IMG/VR virus record: IMGVR_UViG_3300044530_001115
Location: 1 to 64,000 of that record
Length of the DNA stretch: 64,000 bases
Strand: one strand, 5' to 3'
From: a virus
Shown here: in pieces, positions 1 to 7,565 of the stretch
How positions within the stretch are numbered: the stretch's first letter is position 1
How the letters are laid out: every line of letters begins with the position of its first letter
Notes under the pieces: generated by a model
What the model was told of the DNA's origin: nothing
Databases searched by the model: none
The model's input: only the letters and a program-made list of their open reading frames with translations
Position numbers and translations under genes: made by a program

Positions 1-253
<253 letters not shown>

Positions 254-275
254 GTAAAATGTAAAAGTTATTTTA

Positions 276-593
276 TTATTTACCTATTATAATTTCATCA
301 TAATTAAGTTTTCCCATGCCATCATTGGATTTAGATTCGTCTTTAAACTCATCATACATAAAAGTTTTAACAACTCCTACAATACTTTGTTCCGCTTGAG
401 ATATCTTAGATTCCATCCAATCTTCAAGTTGTTCACCATCTTCCATTTTCTCCCACATAGCGTGAGCCAATGTTGCAATTGTAAATAATTGTTGTTTAGC
501 CATATAAGAACCTTCACTATGATTCTCATTAACGGTCTTCATTTTGTTAATCAACTTTTCAAGTTGTTTTTCTGTCAATATAACGTTACCCAT
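276..593 (-). CDS. Small helical protein with shared N-terminal leader
   Basis: I do not recognise a family. It has 105 residues, looks soluble and mostly helical, and has no cysteines or membrane segment. Residues 3-24 (VILTEKQLEKLINKM, then VNEN) resemble the leader of the proteins at 9285-10649 and 20830-22140: a short strand, an amphipathic helix with LxxLI, then hydrophobic-x-E followed by Q or N. That leader may be a capsid-targeting signal, which would make this a minor virion protein. It is a single-gene unit with a TATTTATAAATA box just upstream (601-614) and a terminator downstream (219-253). Confidence 0.8.
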   Translation of the reverse strand: MGNVILTEKQLEKLINKMKTVNENHSEGSYMAKQQLFTIATLAHAMWEKMEDGEQLEDWMESKISQAEQSIVGVVKTFMYDEFKDESKSNDGMGKLNYDEIIIGK

Positions 594-600
594 AATTCTT

Positions 601-614
601 TTATTTATAAATAT
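601..614 (-). promoter_or_regulatory. TATTTATAA-type phage promoter candidate
   Basis: The minus strand reads ATATTTATAAATAA, ending about 8 bases before the ATG of 276-593. It matches the box seen ahead of several other genes (for example 16261-16275, 22151-22166, 40841-40851) and resembles the T4 late promoter TATAAATA. No host-type -33/-7 pair is present here. Confidence 0.5.
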
Positions 615-623
615 CTAACTAAA

Positions 624-651
624 CAAAAAACCCCCACTTTATGTGAGGGTT
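624..651 (-). terminator. Intrinsic terminator after the 707-2736 gene run
   Basis: On the minus strand a CCCTCAC / GTGGGGG stem (one mismatched or bulged base) with a 5-base ATAAA loop is followed by TTTTTTG. It lies downstream of 707-1210, the last gene of a minus-strand run that begins near 2736. Confidence 0.75.
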
Positions 652-660
652 AATTTTAGG

Positions 661-678
661 GCCGACTGAGATGTCGGC
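661..678. other. Isolated GC-rich perfect hairpin
   Basis: GCCGAC (661-666), loop TGAGAT, GTCGGC (673-678): a perfect 6-bp stem with 10 of 12 stem bases G or C, unusual in this A+T-rich DNA. It lies between the stop codon of 707-1210 and the terminator at 624-651, so it would form in the 3' untranslated region of that transcript. It has no T-run of its own. It may protect the mRNA 3' end or bind a protein; it does not resemble a tRNA arm set. Confidence 0.5.
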
Positions 679-706
679 GACTCCACCATCCTATCTTTAA
701 AGAGAA

Positions 707-1210
707 CTAGGAAAACTCTACAGATGATGATACTCGAAGACCATCAACTTCTTTATCATAATAATTTGACATATTAATAAAACTTGGTCGGTAATTAGGT
801 TGCTTACGTTGTTCGGCGATATAATTTTCATCCAACACATAACCATCCGGTTGACCCCACTCCAAAGCCATCTTAATGAACTCTTCGGTGTCTTGTAATT
901 CACCATACTCATCAACAATTCTACCTGAACGGATGAACTTAAATAGTTCTTCCTTATTAGTATAGAATTTACCCTCTTGAAAGTTCCATAGGAATTTCCA
1001 CCCTGAACTTCTCTTTCCAATATGAATCTTTAATCCATCTATAAAATTGTCCCACGGACTCCAACGTTCAAAACCTTTTTCAATGGTTCTAAATTCATTG
1101 TAAATTTGTTCCGGTGAGAATATATCCATATAACTAATTTGTTCTGCCAATTCAAGGTATTTTTCTCTAACAACTTTTTGTTTCGGTATTCTGTAGTAAT
1201 TTGTGCTCAT
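707..1210 (-). CDS. Conserved-looking phage protein of unknown function (MSTNYY type)
   Basis: 167 residues, soluble, starting MSTNYYRIP. The central HIGKRSSGWKF (residues 63-73) followed by an aromatic-rich segment resembles, from memory, small uncharacterised phage proteins that begin MSTNYY and carry an I-HIGK-x-S-x-GW core. No enzymatic motif is evident. It is last in a compact minus-strand run (1215-1505 lies 4 bases upstream) and is followed by the hairpin at 661-678 and a terminator. Function unknown. Confidence 0.85.
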   Translation of the reverse strand: MSTNYYRIPKQKVVREKYLELAEQISYMDIFSPEQIYNEFRTIEKGFERWSPWDNFIDGLKIHIGKRSSGWKFLWNFQEGKFYTNKEELFKFIRSGRIVDEYGELQDTEEFIKMALEWGQPDGYVLDENYIAEQRKQPNYRPSFINMSNYYDKEVDGLRVSSSVEFS

Positions 1211-1214
1211 ATTT

Positions 1215-1505
1215 TTATTCTTTTTTTGAATCGTCTGTTTTATAATCTAAATTAGTTGAATCCACCTCAATATTTGTGTGAACATATTGTTGTGTTATAG
1301 TATCTTCATAAACCATATCGGTTTGAGATGTTTCTTGTTTAGAACCTATCTTTTTTACATCAGTGATAAAATCATTAACACTTGATGCCATAAACATAAA
1401 CCCAAACACAATCCCAAGAACAATCAGTGCTATAATTTTTTTCCAAAATTTGTAAAAAAAATAACATATCACAACAGCTAAAAATAATAATCCTAAATTA
1501 TCCAT
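1215..1505 (-). CDS. Small membrane protein, two predicted helices
   Basis: 96 residues. Hydrophobic segments at about 4-19 and 24-41 are separated by the short basic turn YKFWKK, giving a helical hairpin in the inner membrane. The remaining ~55 residues are polar and acidic and end DDSKKE. It belongs to a cluster of little membrane proteins (also 1844-2050, 2052-2234, 2236-2736) whose role cannot be read from sequence; membrane remodelling or superinfection exclusion are possibilities only. Confidence 0.8.
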   Translation of the reverse strand: MDNLGLLFLAVVICYFFYKFWKKIIALIVLGIVFGFMFMASSVNDFITDVKKIGSKQETSQTDMVYEDTITQQYVHTNIEVDSTNLDYKTDDSKKE

Positions 1506-1515
1506 ATTTTTCTAA

Positions 1516-1791
1516 TTATTTAGTTACTAACGCCTCTACTTTACTTCTCATATGGTCAGCCAATGTCATATCAAATGTTGATGTAACAATAACTGATTCT
1601 ACCAAATATTTGAATGGAACGTGAATTAAAAAATCACTTCCGTTGAAGAATGTCAAATCGTTTTTCAACTCAAGACAGCCCTGAACCATCTTCAAGAATA
1701 ACTTGAATTGGATTGCATCCACGAATGTTTCGTTTAATAGTTTCCCGAACTTCTCGTTCTCAATTCTGATTGTGTAATTTGATGTAGTCAT
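1516..1791 (-). CDS. Small protein of unknown function
   Basis: 91 residues, starting MTTSNYTIRIENEKF; predicted mixed alpha/beta, soluble, one cysteine. No family recognised. It has its own host-type promoter upstream (1812-1843), with the -7 box ending 20 bases before the ATG, so it probably heads the downstream genes 1215-1505 and 707-1210. Confidence 0.8.
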   Translation of the reverse strand: MTTSNYTIRIENEKFGKLLNETFVDAIQFKLFLKMVQGCLELKNDLTFFNGSDFLIHVPFKYLVESVIVTSTFDMTLADHMRSKVEALVTK

Positions 1792-1811
1792 ATCTATATG
1801 TTTTGTGAGTA

Positions 1812-1843
1812 CAAAGATAATACTATTTTTTTAATATACAAAA
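1812..1843 (-). promoter_or_regulatory. Bacteroidota-type promoter TTTTG-N19-TATCTTTG
   Basis: On the minus strand TTTTG (plus-strand 1839-1843) is followed after 19 bases by TATCTTTG (1812-1819), matching the Bacteroidota housekeeping consensus TTTG-N19-TAnnTTTG. It lies in the 52-base gap ahead of 1516-1791. Confidence 0.75.
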
Positions 1844-2050
1844 TTAATCTTTAGAACTTGATGAATTTTTAAATAAGACACCACATAAAATATTAATCCC
1901 TAACGCTTGCCAAAACGTAATTGGATTTAACCCGTCTACCGCTTGGATTAAACATCCGTTCCATAATATTTGGACCGGCCAAGCCATAAAAATTCCTAAT
2001 ACTATCAAAGATAATATTGCTATTGCGAATGCTTCAAATTTTTCTCCCAT
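1844..2050 (-). CDS. Small membrane protein, two predicted helices
   Basis: 68 residues with hydrophobic segments at about 8-28 and 44-61 and a serine-rich, charged C-terminus (KNSSSSKD). No family recognised. One base separates it from 2052-2234, which itself abuts 2236-2736, so the three are probably co-translated from the promoter at 2759-2789. Confidence 0.8.
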   Translation of the reverse strand: MGEKFEAFAIAILSLIVLGIFMAWPVQILWNGCLIQAVDGLNPITFWQALGINILCGVLFKNSSSSKD

Positions 2051-2051
2051 C

Positions 2052-2234
2052 TTAATCTAATTTTTCGTTAATCATTATTCCCATAAAACCACAAACCACA
2101 CCGATACCAACATAAACATCGGTTGAAACATCACTTATTCTTCCACCACATAACTTAACACATACCAAAGTGATTCCAATAATTACACAATAAACTAGTA
2201 CCGCCAAAGCCATTCCTCTTAAAATATTTTTCAT
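2052..2234 (-). CDS. Small membrane protein, two predicted helices
   Basis: 60 residues, almost entirely hydrophobic: segments at about 7-28 and 39-56 joined by a short polar loop (GGRISDVSTD). The size and hairpin topology would suit a holin or a membrane-bound exclusion factor, but there is no lysis gene nearby, so I leave it unassigned. Second of three tightly packed membrane genes. Confidence 0.78.
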   Translation of the reverse strand: MKNILRGMALAVLVYCVIIGITLVCVKLCGGRISDVSTDVYVGIGVVCGFMGIMINEKLD

Positions 2235-2235
2235 C

Positions 2236-2736
2236 TTATCTAAATTTTTCCATTCTTTTTCTTATCAACTCAGCTGTGTCGTAATCTTCTTCTTCCAACG
2301 CTTTTTTCAAATACACCTCACACTCAATCTCACTCATAACGTCAATTGGTTTTCCATTATAAATTCTACCAATAGAACTCTCACCAACACCACCACTAAA
2401 AGCCGGGTCACATCCCATTACTTTTTTAGCATCTTCGTAGTTTTTTCTCCAAATATAAGATTTGTTAAAGTTCATTATAGACCAATTAACTTGATAAACC
2501 ATATCATCACCACAATCAATATAAAGATTCTCTAAATCCCACCCTTTAAGAATAGCATATTCTTTCTTTCTGTGTTCTAAAATATCATTATATTTACCTC
2601 TACACAAAGCTAATTTATCACCAACTTTCCAATTTTTACATTTTGCTCGTCTATTTTTGTCTTGAATAGAACCGCCCACACCTATCATCGCAACCAACAA
2701 TAAGATGATACCTAAAATAATTCCTAATACTATCAT
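2236..2736 (-). CDS. Membrane-anchored protein with UVR-like C-terminal motif
   Basis: 166 residues. A single N-terminal hydrophobic helix (residues 2-21) is followed by a soluble domain. The C-terminus (about 136-166, containing LKKALEEEDYDTAELIRKR) resembles the UVR motif, a helical hairpin that mediates protein contacts in UvrB, UvrC and some Clp regulators. The function is unknown; tethering a host factor to the membrane is a guess. It is first in the membrane-protein operon, driven by the host-type promoter at 2759-2789. Confidence 0.85.
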   Translation of the reverse strand: MIVLGIILGIILLLVAMIGVGGSIQDKNRRAKCKNWKVGDKLALCRGKYNDILEHRKKEYAILKGWDLENLYIDCGDDMVYQVNWSIMNFNKSYIWRKNYEDAKKVMGCDPAFSGGVGESSIGRIYNGKPIDVMSEIECEVYLKKALEEEDYDTAELIRKRMEKFR

Positions 2737-2758
2737 ATCTTAATAATTAAATTCCCGA

Positions 2759-2789
2759 CAAAGATAATACTATTTTTGTTATAAACAAA
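2759..2789 (-). promoter_or_regulatory. Bacteroidota-type promoter TTTG-N19-TATCTTTG
   Basis: On the minus strand TTTG (plus-strand 2786-2789) and TATCTTTG (2759-2766) are 19 bases apart. The TTTG is the end of the T-run of the terminator at 2787-2823, so terminator and promoter share sequence. It drives 2236-2736 and the genes after it. Confidence 0.75.
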
Positions 2790-2823
2790 AAAAACCTCAA
2801 CAAATTTTACTCTGTTGAGGTTT
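2787..2823 (-). terminator. Intrinsic terminator after the NUDIX gene
   Basis: On the minus strand an 11-bp perfect stem (AAACCTCAACA with TGTTGAGGTTT; plus-strand 2792-2802 and 2813-2823) is followed by a run of T. It ends the 2896-3321 transcript. Confidence 0.85.
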
Positions 2824-2895
2824 CAATGTGTCCAACCATAAGAAAGGGGGTTGTTGGCGTAATGAATTAATAAATACATTATAAAATTACAAAAA

Positions 2896-3321
2896 TCAAT
2901 CTTTTTTTAAGATTCTCGTAATTAATTTACATAATTGGTCATCTTTTTTATCAAATGGTAGATTTTCAAGGTCAAAATACCCACATTCTGTGTGTTCTTC
3001 ACCATCTTTAGCGTTCTCTAAATCTGGATTTATCTTTTCATCGGTTTCCATCATAAACACATACATCAACCCTTTCACCTCTGAGCCGTCACGATTGTAT
3101 CTCTTAACAAACCCAACTAATTTTAATTTGTTATCTAAAGTATAATTTGTTTCCTCTTCAAATTCTCTCTTAACACCATCCATTGGATGCTCACCTTTTT
3201 CCAAGTGTCCACAAGGTATGCTCCATTGACCCGGTAAAGAATCAGTAGCATTTCTTTTACATAGTAACACTTCGTCACCACATTTAACAATTACACCGGA
3301 ATATCTTTTTACTTCTTTCAT
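2896..3321 (-). CDS. NUDIX hydrolase
   Basis: 141 residues, a typical single-domain NUDIX length. The NUDIX box occupies residues 38-59: G38, E44, then REFEEE (52-57), fitting Gx5Ex7REuxEE with N in place of the final glycine. Such enzymes hydrolyse nucleoside diphosphates linked to another group (oxidised dNTPs, ADP-ribose, NADH or capped RNA) using Mg ions bound by the box glutamates. The substrate cannot be told from sequence. The gene is divergent from 3351-3698 and separated from it by a short A+T-rich promoter region (3338-3346). Confidence 0.92.
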   Translation of the reverse strand: MKEVKRYSGVIVKCGDEVLLCKRNATDSLPGQWSIPCGHLEKGEHPMDGVKREFEEETNYTLDNKLKLVGFVKRYNRDGSEVKGLMYVFMMETDEKINPDLENAKDGEEHTECGYFDLENLPFDKKDDQLCKLITRILKKD

Positions 3322-3337
3322 TTTATATTTTTTTGCG

Positions 3338-3346
3338 TATTTATAA
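3338..3346. promoter_or_regulatory. Palindromic TATTTATAA box between divergent genes
   Basis: TATTTATAA lies 4 bases before the plus-strand ATG at 3351 and reads TTATAAATA about 16 bases before the minus-strand ATG at 3321. It could serve both divergent genes as the phage-type box. For the plus gene the transcript would be nearly leaderless. Confidence 0.45.
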
Positions 3347-3350
3347 GTAT

Positions 3351-3698
3351 ATGAATTTAACTATAAACAAAAATAAATTTAAAGTCAAAACTGTTATGTC
3401 ATCCAAAGACACTAGTGAAGGGATGATGAACAAAAAATTTGACAATACCTTTAACGGTATGTTATTTATTATGTCCGAAGGTCAACACTGCTTTTGGATG
3501 AAAAATTGTATAACTAATCTTGATATAATCTTCATTGAAGATGATGTTATAACAAAAATTCACCACAACTGCCAACCTTGTAAAACAAAGGATTGTGAAA
3601 ATTATTGTGGTGAAGGCGATATGATACTTGAAGTCCAAGGTGGAACTTGTAAAAAGTTAAGTATTAAATCCGGTGATACAATCCTTCACTACGATTGA
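3351..3698 (+). CDS. DUF192 family protein
   Basis: 115 residues from the ATG at 3351; an upstream in-frame TTG at 3333 exists, but it lies within the promoter box region, so the ATG is preferred. The order GMLF-x-M...FWMKNC...LDIIFI...LEVQGG...GD is that of DUF192, a small beta-barrel family found in bacteria, archaea and phages whose role is unclear (a processing or secretion link has been suggested for some). It overlaps the DHH gene tail-to-tail by 10 bases. It has six cysteines, four clustered around residues 71-85. Confidence 0.88.
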   Translation: MNLTINKNKFKVKTVMSSKDTSEGMMNKKFDNTFNGMLFIMSEGQHCFWMKNCITNLDIIFIEDDVITKIHHNCQPCKTKDCENYCGEGDMILEVQGGTCKKLSIKSGDTILHYD

Positions 3699-5092
3699 TT
3701 TATCTTCTCCTGTAATACTTTCACAAACTCATTCTGAATCATTTTGGTAAACTTAACTGAAGGTGAATCTTCAGATTCATTATATCTAGTACTACCTTTT
3801 GGTGGTCTAGTACTTCTACCCATAAAGTTTAACCCGGATATGTTTGTAATACATTTGTGTCCACCACTATTTGATTGAATGAAATCCCATGCGTTAACTT
3901 TAATGTCATCCAACATTTTTCTATGTTCTTCAGGTAATTCAGAAAAAGGCATTTCCATCATTTCACCAATGTGATATAATTTTTCTCTACCATCTTCCAT
4001 TGTCTTATATTCTTTACCATATAAAGCAACAAAATCTTTAAATGTAAACCCTGTCGATTCTTGATTAAAATCTTTTGAAGATTCCGAAACCCATTTAATA
4101 GTTGACAATGGTATCTCTCTTTGTTTTAATTGGTCCTCCCATTTAGATAATACTTCTTGAGCAATCTCACCTAAATTCACACCTTTCAATTGTCTTTCAC
4201 CTTTGAATGGATTACAAGATGCTTGAACTAACCCTAACGGCCAAGCAATAACAATAAAATCAGCTTCAGGGTTGTTTTTAAATGGCGTATATCTATCATA
4301 AGAACCCGGTTTAAACATTGACCCACCACCATATTGAACAATAACGTTATCCATTACTTTAACATTTGGGTTGGTCTGCATTGACTTAACGTAATCCTCT
4401 TTGTTCTTTTCAAGTTCCTCCGGTTTTGCATAACCTTTTTCAACCATTATTCTTTTAATGGTGTTAAGGATATTCAACAATGATGGTGAACATTCCATAA
4501 CCAATGTTTCTAAAAACCCTGGCTTGTTTTTAAATGCTAATAATAATTTGTTAACAACTAACCCCATTAACATTTTATTTTTCTCCAATGATTTGTCCTT
4601 ATCTAATTTAAATAAATAAGAAATAACTTGGTCAACCGTAATATTGTTTACCGCATAATTTGCAGAATCTACTGTTGATATCAATAAAATATCTGAAGAT
4701 GGAAATAATTCCTTTGGTGAAACAACCTGTGAGATGGTTTCAACATTGGAACGAGATTGTCTAAAAGAAGTTGATTTTGTATCTTCAGCACCAGCTTGTC
4801 TATCATGGTGGTCAGTATGGATAACAAACATTGGTTTTCCGTGAGCAAAATCAACCAAGACCGGCATCACATCACCTTTAGCATCATTCTTCTTTACAGC
4901 AAATTCTTTATCACCATATTGAATGACGTGAGCACCCACAACTTTAATACCATTGTTTTCAAGATATTCTCTCATAGCAATAGCCGTAGTTACACCATCT
5001 AAATCTTGGTGAAAATATATTTCCGCTTTGGGATATCGTTTTGCAAGAGCATTAATATCTCTTATCCCACTTTCTTTTATAAGTTTTTTCAT
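3689..5092 (-). CDS. DHH-family phosphoesterase
   Basis: 467 residues. Motif I is HQDLDG (residues 28-33), a conserved aspartate sits in DFAHG (81-85), the DHH motif is TDHHD (93-97), and a late GGHKC near residue 410 matches the DHHA1 substrate-binding GGH. The family includes RecJ exonuclease, oligoribonuclease NrnA, cyclic di-AMP hydrolases and exopolyphosphatase, all using two Mn ions. The long region between the two domains does not let me separate these. Degradation of short oligonucleotides or a cyclic-dinucleotide signal are both reasonable. It is one base downstream of the LysM gene (5094-5447) and probably co-transcribed with it. Confidence 0.88.
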   Translation of the reverse strand: MKKLIKESGIRDINALAKRYPKAEIYFHQDLDGVTTAIAMREYLENNGIKVVGAHVIQYGDKEFAVKKNDAKGDVMPVLVDFAHGKPMFVIHTDHHDRQAGAEDTKSTSFRQSRSNVETISQVVSPKELFPSSDILLISTVDSANYAVNNITVDQVISYLFKLDKDKSLEKNKMLMGLVVNKLLLAFKNKPGFLETLVMECSPSLLNILNTIKRIMVEKGYAKPEELEKNKEDYVKSMQTNPNVKVMDNVIVQYGGGSMFKPGSYDRYTPFKNNPEADFIVIAWPLGLVQASCNPFKGERQLKGVNLGEIAQEVLSKWEDQLKQREIPLSTIKWVSESSKDFNQESTGFTFKDFVALYGKEYKTMEDGREKLYHIGEMMEMPFSELPEEHRKMLDDIKVNAWDFIQSNSGGHKCITNISGLNFMGRSTRPPKGSTRYNESEDSPSVKFTKMIQNEFVKVLQEKINQS

Positions 5093-5093
5093 A

Positions 5094-5447
5094 TTACATT
5101 GAAGGCATCATCACAATCGCAATTACATCACCACTTTTCAACCCTTTACTTACCGAACAACCTTTATTGATTCTAATAAGGTCATCAACGTCAGTAACAC
5201 CAGGATGTTTTGAAGCGATATCACTTAACGTATCACCTGATTTAACTTTATATAATTTAACATTATAACCATAAGCCGATTGAAGTCGTTTTGGGTCACC
5301 AAAACAATATTTACCACCTGTTTCAGGTTTAATTTTTTCCATTTGAGTATCAACCGCCTTTTGTTGGTTCATTTGCTCACTAACTAAACCATATTTAGAA
5401 AGGATATCATCTTTTTCTTCTTCAGTAATAATAAATCTTTTTGTCAT
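5094..5447 (-). CDS. LysM-domain protein with hydrophobic-x-E-Q leader
   Basis: 117 residues. Residues 64-112 form a LysM domain (YKVKSGDTLSDIASKHPGV, then IRINKG and LKSGDVIAI), which binds N-acetylglucosamine chains of peptidoglycan. The N-terminus (FIITEEEKDDILSKYG, then LVSEQ at 21-25) belongs to the leader type shared by other genes here and could be removed by a prohead protease after E24. There is no signal peptide, so a virion location (baseplate hub or packaged protein acting at the cell wall) is more likely than export. A strong A+T promoter box lies at 5453-5470. Confidence 0.88.
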   Translation of the reverse strand: MTKRFIITEEEKDDILSKYGLVSEQMNQQKAVDTQMEKIKPETGGKYCFGDPKRLQSAYGYNVKLYKVKSGDTLSDIASKHPGVTDVDDLIRINKGCSVSKGLKSGDVIAIVMMPSM

Positions 5448-5452
5448 AATAA

Positions 5453-5470
5453 ATATTTATATATAAATAT
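5453..5470 (-). promoter_or_regulatory. TATTTATA / TATAAATA promoter candidate for the LysM gene
   Basis: A self-complementary stretch (ATATTTATATATAAATAT) ends 5 bases before the ATG at 5447. It contains both TATTTATA and TATAAATA and is the strongest match to the phage-type box in the left half of the window. Confidence 0.5.
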
Positions 5471-5524
5471 AACACAAAATATTTAAACACTTCTCTTTAT
5501 ATTAACTTCAATTATTTTTGTAAT

Positions 5525-6148
5525 ATGAGTACATTAAATTCAAACATTCCTAGCTTTAAAGCGTTAGTAAGAAAATATCATTTTACCAAAAATGAAGAAG
5601 ATAAAAATGTTTTCATTAACATATATTGTTTTGGAATTCAATCAGTATCAGGAGTAATATTAACTTTTCACGTAATGACCGATGATGGTATGGTTAGAAG
5701 TAGAGTACCAATATCCGAAATATACGTAAAAGAACCTACCAATGATATTCCGTTTAATTATAAACAACTTTGGGATTGTTTTTCAGAAAACGTATCGATA
5801 ATTGAATACGACTTTTTAGCATATCATAGAGCCGAAATAGTGTTAAGAGACGGAACTAAAGTGTGGGGAACATATATGTTTACTGTAGATTGGTTTAATA
5901 ACCCATATAGTGATGAACCATCCGATTATAAATGTGGTCACATATTTAGTGGTGATGATGGATATCTTTTATGTCAACCAAACAATAGAATCTTTTGGAA
6001 AGATAGTAATTGGGTAACAAAAAAATTACCTGACAATTTAAAACAATTTAAAGTTGATACTGACCTTCCATCAGTTGAAAATCAATCAGACCGATGGGTT
6101 AGTGAAGATACTAATTCATTCTATTACGACATAAAAAAAGAGGATTAA
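5525..6148 (+). CDS. Conserved phage protein of unknown function
   Basis: 207 residues, soluble, rich in aromatic residues. The ordered features LTFHVMTDDG, SRVPISEI, QLWDCFS, YDFL, WGTYMFTVDW, KCGHIF, PNNRI and a terminal SFYYDI resemble, from memory, a widespread uncharacterised family of large-phage proteins. No catalytic motif is clear. It is a single plus-strand gene between two minus-strand units and overlaps the methyltransferase tail-to-tail by 4 bases. The 77-base gap upstream is A+T rich and divergent from the LysM gene. Confidence 0.85.
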   Translation: MSTLNSNIPSFKALVRKYHFTKNEEDKNVFINIYCFGIQSVSGVILTFHVMTDDGMVRSRVPISEIYVKEPTNDIPFNYKQLWDCFSENVSIIEYDFLAYHRAEIVLRDGTKVWGTYMFTVDWFNNPYSDEPSDYKCGHIFSGDDGYLLCQPNNRIFWKDSNWVTKKLPDNLKQFKVDTDLPSVENQSDRWVSEDTNSFYYDIKKED

Positions 6149-7008
6149 ACCTCCTCTTCTTTTAACTCTAATTTTGTTTGTCTTCTCTCATCAATTAATG
6201 CTTGAACTCTTTTTCTAGCAATCTCCGTATAATCCGGTGATAACTCGATTCCCAACCATCTTCGGTCCAATAGTTCCGCCGCGAACGCTGAAGTTCCACT
6301 ACCCATAAAAGGGTCGAGTACAATATCATTCTTGTAAGTTAATATCTTAATCGCCTTTGATGGAATATCCATTGAGAATGTCGCCTTTGTTAATGATTTG
6401 GTATCAGCGAAGTATTCCCATCTTCCAAATACTAAATTCATAAACTCTTTCTTATCCTCATCCTGATAAACCACTTTATTTTTAGTTGTTCCGTCCGGTT
6501 GCTCAACATCCGTTGGAACACCTTTCCATTGTGATTCACCTTTGGTCAGTTTCTTATTAGTTTTTTTGTAAGCCAATATTATACACTCCTTTGGGTTGTA
6601 AATATAAGGACAACTAGCACTCATCCAACTACCCCAAGCAGTTTGTCTAACTCTATGCGGGGAATCTTCAGTTAAATCTACCATCCCAAAGAATTTGAAT
6701 CCAACTTCTTTCATCATTATCCAAAATTCAGCGTTGAATAATATTCTTCCCCCTCTTTCTTGAACGTTTAATTCTATAGGAACATTGATTGCAACTCTAC
6801 CATCGTCTTTCAATATTCTTAATGATTCAGATAACCATTGTCGGGTAAAATCCCAATACTCGTCCATTGAACGCCCATCATCGTAAACATCATACGACAC
6901 GTTGACATTGTATGGTGGTGAGGTTACTAGTAAATCAATACATCCATCCGGAAGTGATTTCATTACCTCAACACAATCTCCATTTATAATCTTACCCGTT
7001 TCTATCAT
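6145..7008 (-). CDS. DNA methyltransferase, SPPY type (N4-cytosine or N6-adenine)
   Basis: 287 residues from the ATG at 7008 (MIETGK); an in-frame ATG at 7035 would add nine mostly lysine residues and extend the overlap with the upstream gene. The catalytic motif TSPPYN is at residues 29-34 and the SAM-binding motif DPFMGSGT lies near the C-terminus, the order of the beta class. SPPY is most common in N4-cytosine enzymes but occurs in some N6-adenine ones. No restriction partner is adjacent, so it is probably an orphan that modifies phage DNA against host restriction. It overlaps 6992-7564 by 17 bases. Confidence 0.9.
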   Translation of the reverse strand: MIETGKIINGDCVEVMKSLPDGCIDLLVTSPPYNVNVSYDVYDDGRSMDEYWDFTRQWLSESLRILKDDGRVAINVPIELNVQERGGRILFNAEFWIMMKEVGFKFFGMVDLTEDSPHRVRQTAWGSWMSASCPYIYNPKECIILAYKKTNKKLTKGESQWKGVPTDVEQPDGTTKNKVVYQDEDKKEFMNLVFGRWEYFADTKSLTKATFSMDIPSKAIKILTYKNDIVLDPFMGSGTSAFAAELLDRRWLGIELSPDYTEIARKRVQALIDERRQTKLELKEEEV

Positions 7009-7564
7009 CTTCTTCTCTTTCTTTTTTTGCTTCAAGATATGAATTATATAAACTATCTCTTAATGAATATAGTTCATCATACGTTTTTTCATGATACTCG
7101 TCGTCATTCATCATTTCATCAAAATCAACTTCTTCATCGTAATCTTCAATATCATCATAATCATATCCGTAAACAAACGCACCGATAGGTGAAAATCCTT
7201 CATCTTCGTATGTACCATAAGCTACAATATCTTTATCCATCCGATTTAAAACCTCAACCACTTTTTGAATATATTCCGTAGGAACACTCCAAGCACTTTC
7301 GATTATCACATCAACTTCAGGTGTGTATCCATCATCACCAAATTCAACGGTAATCCACTTTGAACCAATGTTTTGTTCCATCCATTCTCGGTCCATAACA
7401 TTATCCGGTTCACTAAATTTCTCATCAAATAATTTATTAAAATGATTTACTAATTCTACATAAGAACTATTGTCATTTTCAGTTTTAAATAAATCACTAA
7501 ATTTTAAAAACGTTTCTTCGTTAAGATTAACAATCTTAACATATGTTGTCATTACATTTGCCAT
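6992..7564 (-). CDS. Acidic protein resembling the YubB/Api92-like ferredoxin-fold family
   Basis: 190 residues, with a long Asp/Glu-rich C-terminal third. The central NIGSKWITVEF followed by ESAWSVPTEYIQKV resembles the W-x-NWGTKW...AWSPP pattern of YubB/Api92-like proteins found on phages and plasmids, whose role is unknown. It is one base from 7566-7877 and overlaps the methyltransferase, so it is in one operon with them. A second in-frame start (MTTYVK, 12 bases in) is also possible. Confidence 0.82.
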   Translation of the reverse strand: MANVMTTYVKIVNLNEETFLKFSDLFKTENDNSSYVELVNHFNKLFDEKFSEPDNVMDREWMEQNIGSKWITVEFGDDGYTPEVDVIIESAWSVPTEYIQKVVEVLNRMDKDIVAYGTYEDEGFSPIGAFVYGYDYDDIEDYDEEVDFDEMMNDDEYHEKTYDELYSLRDSLYNSYLEAKKEREEDDRNG

Positions 7565-7565
7565 A

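Noticed and set aside
661-700. Possible tRNA
   Set aside because: There is one hairpin only; no acceptor stem, anticodon arm or TTC loop can be drawn.
718-1020. 100-codon open frame on the minus strand
   Set aside because: It lies wholly inside 707-1210 in another frame, has no protein-like composition, and the other frame has the better start and operon spacing.
2236-2736. UvrB/UvrC-like repair protein
   Set aside because: Only the short UVR-like helical hairpin is present; the ATPase or nuclease domains are absent and the protein is membrane anchored.
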